From Byssothecium circinans (taxonomy: Eukaryota > Ascomycota > Dothideomycetes > Pleosporales > Massarinaceae), in the NCBI GenBank assembly GCA_010015675.1, contig ML976982.1, positions 329,187 through 393,186 on the forward strand: DNA of 64,000 nucleotides, read 5' to 3'. The translations under genes and the position numbers were made by a program. Position 1 is the stretch's first letter. The number at the start of each line of letters is the position of its first letter. Shown one piece after another: positions 58,107 to 64,000 of this stretch. The notes under the pieces were generated by a model. The model did no database searches. It worked only from the letters and a program-made list of their open reading frames with translations, and was not told the DNA's origin.

Positions 58107-59778
58107 ATGTCTACCAAAACACGCCCCGCAATCCCGCCCGTCGTAATGGACTCCATAACGCAACAAATCGGCAACACGCCTCTCGTCCGCCTCAACAAGA
58201 TCCCCCAGTCCCTCGGCATAAAGGCGACCGTCTACGCCAAACTCGAGATGTTCAACGCGGGTGGTAGTGTCAAAGACCGCATCGCGCTCCGCATGGTCGA
58301 AGCCGCCGAGTCCAGCGGCCGCATAAAGCCCGGCGACACGCTCATTGAGCCCACGAGTGGGAACACGGGTATCGGCCTTGCGCTGGTAGGAGCCGTCAAA
58401 GGGTACAAGATTGTAATTACGTTGCCGGAAAAGATGAGCCCGGAGAAGGTCGCTGTGTTGAAGGCGCTGGGAGCAGAGGTGGTCAGGACGCCGACGAGTG
58501 CTGCGTGGGATAGTCCCGAGAGTCATATTGGAGTGGCGCGACGGCTGGTGAAGGAACTGCCGAACGCGCATATCTTGGACCAATATACGAACGAAAATAA
58601 TCCCCTCGCGCACGAGTTGGGTACGGCGGAAGAGATCTGGGAACAGACGGAAGGGAAAATCACATGTCTGGTCGCGGGAGCAGGGACCGGTGGGACGGTG
58701 ACTGGTATAGCGAAGGGTCTGCACAGACATAACAAGGAGGTCAAGATTGTAGCTGCGGATCCTAAGGGGAGTATTCTGGCGCTGCCGGAATCGCTGAATG
58801 TGGAGGGGATGAATGAGGGGTATAAGGTGGAGGGTATAGGATATGATTTCATCCCCGAGGTGCTGGAGCACAAGGTGGTGGATAAGTGGTACAAGACGGA
58901 TGATCGGACGGCGTTTCAGTATGCGAGGAGGTTGATTGCGGAGGAGGGCATCTTGTGTGGTGGGAGTAGTGGAAGTGCGATGGATGCGGCGATCAAGGCA
59001 ATTCAAGAGCTGCAGTTGGGTGAGGAGGATGTTGTGGTTGTTGTGTGTCCGGATAGTATCCGCAGCTATCTATCCAAGGTTTGTCTGCTCCATTCACTAC
59101 TACTTCCCTCCCCTCCCTCCGCCAATGAGATGAACGAGTAGGACGCTGACATCCGTATAGTTTGTAGACGACGACTGGCTCGCAGCAAACGACCTCCTAC
59201 CCCCAACACCCCCCATCACCGCCTCTACCCCCAGCGCCCGCACCCGCTCCGACTCGATCAAAAAAGACGCCTTCCACGGCGCCACCATCGCCTCCCTTCG
59301 CCTCAAACCCGTCACCACCGTCTCGTCAAACTCCCCCTGCTCCGAAGCCATCGAAACCATGCGCGAAAAGGGCTTCGACCAACTCCCCGTCTCCTCGTAC
59401 TCCGCCTCTGGCAAAGCGAGACTCGTCGGCCTCGTCACCCTAGGGAACTTGTTAAGCTACATTGCATCCGGGCGCGCGACGCCCAAAAGCAAAGTTGAAG
59501 AAGTCATGTTCGATTTCGCGAAGCTAAACGAGGTGGTTACGGATTTGGGAAGGTTGAATTTGGATGCTGCGGAGGGGAAGGCGAAGAGGAGGAGGGAGTT
59601 TGTGGAGATTACGAAGGAGACTAGGCTGAGTGAATTGAATAAGTTTTTTGAGTGGAATTCTGCGGCTGTGGTTACGGAGCGCGTGGATGGGGAATTGAGG
59701 GCGGCGGCGGTGGTTACGAAGGTGGATTTGTTGAGTTGGATGGTGAGGCAGGGGGGTGCGAATGGGGAGGCGAAGTAG
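58107..59778 (+). CDS. CYS4: Cystathionine beta-synthase
   Basis: Two exons, 58107-59078 and 59161-59778, joined over an 82-nt intron, giving 529 residues. The enzyme condenses serine and homocysteine to cystathionine using pyridoxal phosphate, the first step of the transsulfuration route to cysteine, in the cytosol. The PLP lysine is in NAGGSVKDR (Lys57). The phosphate and substrate loops are [10 protein letters not shown] (81-90), [14 protein letters not shown] and CGGSSGSA. As in other fungal enzymes, the N-terminal heme-binding extension of the animal form is missing. The C-terminal 200 residues form the regulatory region with two CBS motifs, the first around [19 protein letters not shown] and the second around [14 protein letters not shown]. 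The intron sits exactly between the catalytic core and the linker. The ATG at 58107 gives the normal start. Confidence 0.96.
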
Positions 59779-60813
59779 GGGTGTGACGGTTGGTGGTTGG
59801 CGCGTGGAGTTTATTGAGTTTGAAACTTTGTTTTGATCTTTGTTTGCATGGGTGGGAGTATGTACGGGTGCGGGAAGTGGATGTATATTGGATGCGGGTT
59901 AAGAGGTTATGGGATCTGATAGACTTCAACATCTAGAATTGGAATGCATAATATTTACAATCCAAGACGGATACTGCGCCCATGGTATTCTGCACAGCTA
60001 GCTTATCCAAGCTTCTTCAGATCAGTATGCATGCAAGGGTATATACATGAGTATCATGTCAGTGATAACAAGTTTCGAGCCCTTAGGACACTAAGCTCTC
60101 ATAGCCAAGGTAGTAGTAGAATGTTAAGAAATTAAGTTAATAATTATATACTTTGTACAACTTATTAAGGGGGTATACGGTACGTAATACTCCGTCTAAG
60201 GTTAGAAATTAAATAGTGACGCGAAGTTTTATAGGTTATGTAACGGAGATTGCGATAATATCCTTCTAGAAGATAATGGTGTGTGTATCTTTGCTTAACT
60301 TTAGCCACTTCCTCGGCTTTAGCTTTTGTTCAATGTGGAGGGTTGTGGAGAGGTTGTCCCGGAGGCTTTTATGCAGTTCTTCCTGAAGCCGAGCCCAAAA
60401 ACCTCACAAGCCCAGAAATCGTCTTATTGAAGAGTCAAAAGCAAGTAATAGTGCTGATCCATCATCGTTTCTATCATCGCATCTCTCCTTATAGCGAATC
60501 CCCCGTAAATTTGCTCTCCCGCTTATGAGCACGACCAGTATATTTCACTTTCGCACACGCTTCACGACATCTGGAGTACGAAATTCCAAATAATGACTTC
60601 AACATGTTAAAAACTCTTACTCTCTATATACAAGTCTATAGAAAAACGTCATAGCGAAGCCAAAAGCCAGTTTTCCCAGAGAACAGGAGAAAAACACACA
60701 ATGAAATCCCTCCACCGAAAATCATAACACTACCCCTGATCACCCTTCGACCATAGAAGAAGAGATAATCAGCAGCAGGCTTTGACCGCGAACGAATCAT
60801 CCCCAACAATCCC
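59779..60813. other. AT-rich intergenic region
   Basis: The 3' flank of cystathionine beta-synthase gives way at about 59930 to AT-rich DNA (especially 60110-60260) with no gene. The frame at 60283-60528 has no resemblance to known proteins. The AT-rich patch adjoins the truncated gene pair. Confidence 0.55.
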
Positions 60814-61131
60814 CTAAATCTTCTCGCAGAGCTTGAGGTCACCGCTGTTGCCATTCGTCTGGGAAACGATGCCGCAGAACAGCTTTCCGGGCATGTAGTA
60901 GATGAGGCGGGCTGGGCCGGGGTCATCCCTGGGCCTGGAGCTACCCAGATAGTAGGTGCCGGCCCTGGCCATGACGGGAAACTCGAGAAGGTACGTGGTG
61001 TCGGTGGGAGCGACGTTGCAGGGCTTAGCGTCGAAAAAAATCTCGGTGTAGCCATCGATTCTCTCGTGCGTCCTCTTGTCAAAGCCGTTGTTGAATCTGT
61101 GGGGATAGCCAGACGCTTGCGTGACCGGGTC
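60814..61131 (-). pseudogene. 3' fragment of a secreted-ribonuclease / ribotoxin-family gene
   Basis: An open stretch of 106 codons ends at TAG (60816-60814) and has no start codon or signal peptide at its 5' end. It begins right after an acceptor-like AACAG near 61132, but the sequence where an upstream exon should lie encodes a different gene on the other strand. The visible part has features of the fungal microbial-RNase fold in its ribotoxin branch: a YPH motif, a LLEFP strand, a DPGPAR motif, and paired cysteines including a C-terminal one. The His, Glu and Arg usually found in the catalytic set can be seen. At the place of the last catalytic His the sequence has Gln (IVSQTNG), so activity would be doubtful even for a complete copy. 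It is read as a truncated, probably inactive remnant. A splice to a distant exon cannot be fully excluded. Confidence 0.6.
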
Positions 61132-61132
61132 C

Positions 61133-61849
61133 TGTTATGATCGGAGTGAGTTGTGGCTATCTAACGCGGCGGTCAACGTTGCGACAGACATTACGATGAT
61201 GTTTTTACCCATATTTATGCTATGGCATGTGCAAATCCCAAGGAGGCAAAAGATTGGGTTGCTTGCGATTTTCATGACTGGATTTTTGTACGGCTCCCTC
61301 CCATAACACTGTTAGACAAGGATTGACATTTATTCAAAAGCGTCTGTGCCGTCAGCATTGTAAGGCTGTATTATCAGGTGAAGTTGAAGGGAGCGAAGGA
61401 CATGTCATGGAAATCATTTGCAACCGCAATGTGGAGGTGTGTTGCAGATTTATTGCCAGCTCCTTGAGCATTACAGACAGTAGCTAATTAGCCATATTCA
61501 TAGTACAATCGAGTTACACGTTGGTTTAATTTGCGCAAGCCTGCCCCACGCTAAACCCTTTCTCCGGCACCATTTCCCAAAGTTACTTGGTACTTCCGGC
61601 GATGACGAAACCTCAGAAACACGGCGGGCAAAGGACTCATTTCGGGCAGTACCTATCGGTCAATCGCTTAGAGATGAGGACGAGATTTCCCTATGTGAAA
61701 TAGGGAATGACCCAAACGGAGGCATCCCACTGAGGCCCTTTAATTCCGCTGCGGAGTTGAGCAATACCGAATCCATTTCGCTCCACACATTCACAAGGGA
61801 AGATCAATCCGCCGCCGTACCCATTCAAGCTGGTGAATTCTCCTCCTAA
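61133..61849 (+). pseudogene. 3' fragment of a fungal rhodopsin-like (PTH11-type) integral membrane protein gene
   Basis: Three exon-like blocks, 61133-61287, 61341-61436 and 61504-61849, keep frame across 53- and 67-nt introns. The first starts abruptly at CYDRSELWLSN. It continues NAAVNVATDITMMFLPIFM and QIPRRQKIGLLAIF, a hallmark of the fungal rhodopsin/PTH11-related family (fifth to sixth helices). The second gives the last helix and SIVRLYYQV. The third begins TIELHVGLICASLPHAKPFL and ends in a Ser/Glu-rich cytoplasmic tail with a normal stop. The first four or so helices, and any start codon, are missing because the upstream sequence is the RNase-like fragment on the opposite strand. 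The remaining exons are otherwise unbroken, suggesting a recent truncation or a misassembled or rearranged locus. Confidence 0.7.
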
Positions 61850-62564
61850 GCTGGGTGGAGAGGGGGGGAGACTGTAATGCATAGTGGTCGGCCCCCAGTT
61901 ACCTTAGCCGGCACAGCCACAAAAGCAAACCGGCCTAGTAACCGAAGTCCGAACTCGCGCGAGATAGTAGTCTTTCTAAACTCGGAATCATTGGACCATT
62001 CCGAAAAATGGGTTCTGTAGGCTTGAGGAATGACATGCGATCCGAACGGAAAATGGCATTACGCGGCAGTGAGTGGCTTCAAAATGACCGACTTGTATAT
62101 CTGAAGTTTGATCGTGTATGCGTCTGGACCGTCTGTCTAAATGTGAAGTATCTACAACGTGAGTGGCTCTCGTGGACCAGAGGAAGCCGGCACTAAAGCT
62201 AGAAACTGAAAGGTAGCTTTTCTACACTAATAGTTTTGTATAACTCTGCTAGAATTCTAACAGGGACTTTAACATGGGTGCTACTGCCGGCTTTTACAGC
62301 CCCACGAGAGAGTGGGTATGCTGTAACAAAGGCGATTTCCAAAGAATGTGCCGAACTCCATCCATGCGTATCGCTGATGCTCCGTTCTAAATTTCAAGCG
62401 CCTGCCGCCTACCGTCTGCCCACCCGTACAATTTTCGTAGCCTGTATCGAGCGAAATTTGTTTCCGTGTTTGGATATAGGCTCTGAGCGAATGGGAGAAA
62501 GTGATTGTTTGGGTGATCGAGCGTGGGGAGTCACGTGGGGAGTCACGTGACTGAACTCCCCACA
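61850..62564. other. Intergenic region between truncated pair and RTA1 gene
   Basis: No gene is identified. Short open frames on both strands (for example 62236-62550 plus) have no known domain. The right end has the repeated and palindromic sequence listed next. Confidence 0.55.
62522..62563. repeat. Tandem 12-mer with palindromic CACGTG and 9-bp stem
   Basis: CGTGGGGAGTCA occurs twice in tandem (62522-62545). The second copy's GTGGGGAGT can pair with ACTCCCCAC at 62555-62563, and between them GTCACGTGAC (62543-62552) is a perfect palindrome containing an E-box-type CACGTG. It ends just beyond the stop codon of the RTA1 gene, so it may form a hairpin in the 3' end of that transcript. Confidence 0.75.
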
Positions 62565-63537
62565 TTACACCCGGTTGACCATCTCAATACGGCTGTCTCT
62601 ACTTCCTACGCCCTTCCCATGTCGTTTTTTCGCAGGCGCCTTCCCACTGGTCATAGCTGGGAAGTAGTGTCCTGGGTGGAAGATCGTCTGCGCTAGAACC
62701 GCAAACATGATCATGATGCCCTCAAAACCGATGAAGTCAGGCTCTTTCCTCATCAATTTTCCTCCCCAGCCATCCTGCAACTCAGGGATACGGTACACAC
62801 ATCGGACGAAGATGGTGAGATAGGCGATAAAAACACCGAGGGCGAAAAGATGAAATTTTCTGTCATAGATGAGGGTCGAGGCTTCTTCAGAGAGCGTGAC
62901 TTTGCGGCGGTATGTCCGGAAAGCGTATTCAGCGACGAGATATCCGAAGATAATGAGAACTGTTCCAATGTTAGAAGGTAGTTGTGTTAATATTTAAGGT
63001 CGCAAACCTACCGATAACCTGCCAGACGATACCCGCTAACATTATATTCGTACCCAGATCGATCTGCGACTTATTCGTACCACCCATGGCAGCCATTGCA
63101 CCTCCCAGACTCTGCAAGACTAAACTGGTAACATCGCATCCGATGAAAATGTACGTGTAAAAGTTTGGTCGCAACCGGGACCACGGCTCGCCAACATGGA
63201 TAACGATGTGCTTGAGGGTAAGGTAGATACCGGCAGCCAGGAACGACGGCGCGAAGATGAGGAGCACGACCTGTATTTGGAAGCCAATATCGTCGAAGGG
63301 ATTATTGTTCATCATCAAGCGCCCATAGTATCCTCCACATTCAGCGAGACATCCCAATCCGACTCCAATCATATATGTCCATGTCTTGTAGCGTAAACCG
63401 AGGCCGAGATGGAGGAGGGAGGCCACGCCGAAGAAGATTGCGAACCAGACATTCCAGCCTAGAGATGGTCTGTAGCCGTATATAGTCGCTTCCACAGGAC
63501 AGTATTCGGACACTTTGTTACAGATCACACCCGGCAT
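62565..63537 (-). CDS. RTA1-family seven-helix membrane protein
   Basis: Two exons, 63537-63012 and 62959-62565, joined over a 52-nt intron (GTAGGT donor, CTAAC branch, AACAG acceptor), giving 306 residues. Seven hydrophobic segments can be counted. RTA1 signatures include the start of helix 1 (YGYRPSLGWNVWFAIFF), ECGGYYGRLM, LIFAPSFLAAGIYLTL and a DVTSLVLQSLGGAMAA helix. The run VRCVYRIPELQDGWGG, then EPDFIGFEGIMIM, is the conserved end of helix 6 to 7. The family includes yeast Rsb1 and Rta1, proposed lipid-translocating or stress-resistance proteins of the plasma membrane; the ligand here is unknown. The C-terminal tail is short and basic. It lies next to a rearranged segment but is itself complete. 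Confidence 0.93.
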
Positions 63538-64000
63538 GGTAGAAAGATGGAAGGATAGAGTTGAAAGAAGAAAAGCGAAAAAAAACCAGTTGTGTCGATG
63601 GATAATGCTGCAGAATAAAACGAATGTATGGGTGAGTAAGAAGGCAGAAAAGACAGAATAGAGAGCGCCTGAATGGGAGGTGGCACTACTAATAAAGATG
63701 GATAGGTAGGATCTAGTGCCTTAGGCCCTGATACATACTGATCCGAACTCCGTCGCACAGCCTTAGAATTCCAAGCGCATGATCCTAACCAATATCGCGA
63801 CACCAATGCTCCTATTTCCGTCAGATCTGGACAGAAAACTCATCAAATGAATAAATAAATTTTAAATCTGTGATATAACGGTCTGCGGATTCATATGCAC
63901 CACCCCGTTCTTGAGGGGGTGTAAGCGGTTATTGACGTTCTAGTCTTAGGGCGTAGGACCAATACAAATAGAGAATAGGCTATAAATCCTGCCATCCCTT
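63538..64000. promoter_or_regulatory. Upstream region of the RTA1-family gene
   Basis: This is the likely promoter of the minus-strand RTA1 gene; the window ends here. A purine-rich stretch at 63550-63590 lies just before the start. No further gene is seen. Confidence 0.5.

Overview
This window is nuclear DNA of a filamentous ascomycete (Pezizomycotina, most likely a dothideomycete by overall protein resemblance). The evidence is genes split by short introns (about 46 to 130 nt) with GTRNGT donors, CTAAC-type branch points and YAG acceptors, monocistronic genes on both strands, long intergenic spaces, and fungus-specific families (AKR1, NUR1, an XprG/VIB-1-type regulator, RTA1, DUF1772). I rebuilt the exons by hand from splice signals and protein continuity. 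There is no rRNA, convincing tRNA, CRISPR array or prokaryotic operon.

Layout. 1-1600: AFG1-type mitochondrial ATPase (runs off the left edge). 1830-2424: an AT-rich foldback (MITE-like) element. 2654-12514: a run of five tailoring-type genes (cytochrome P450, FAD monooxygenase, NTF2-like protein, NmrA-like reductase, DUF1772/anthrone-oxygenase-like protein) with no backbone synthase in view. 13614-16766: secreted GH5 glycosidase and a second small NTF2-like protein. 17196-20651: compact housekeeping block (NUR1, VMA7, NPC2). 20652-24646: eroded gene-free DNA. 24647-27029: AKR1 palmitoyltransferase in six exons. 30781-32184: conserved fungal protein of unknown function. 33465-33944: a 94-residue three-exon protein with a double-stranded-RNA-binding-like domain. 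33945-50525: a gene-poor stretch holding one Gly/Pro/Arg-rich disordered protein (40944-41540), hairpins and microsatellites. 50526-53483: XprG/VIB-1-type transcription factor whose start lies in a 10-nt coding exon. 54785-55722: SRP receptor beta. 58107-59778: cystathionine beta-synthase. 60814-61849: two 5'-truncated genes (a secreted-RNase/ribotoxin-family fragment and a rhodopsin-like membrane-protein fragment) meeting head to head. 62565-63537: RTA1-family membrane protein.

Most identified genes are core functions: mitochondrial quality control, vacuolar acidification, sterol/lipid transfer, protein palmitoylation, ER targeting and transsulfuration. The accessory parts are the tailoring-gene run, the foldback element, the truncated gene pair and the disordered-protein region. 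The most useful additions over a simple ORF reading are the VMA7 model, the dsRBD-like gene, the full XprG-type model with its tiny first exon, and the head-to-head truncation junction near 61130.
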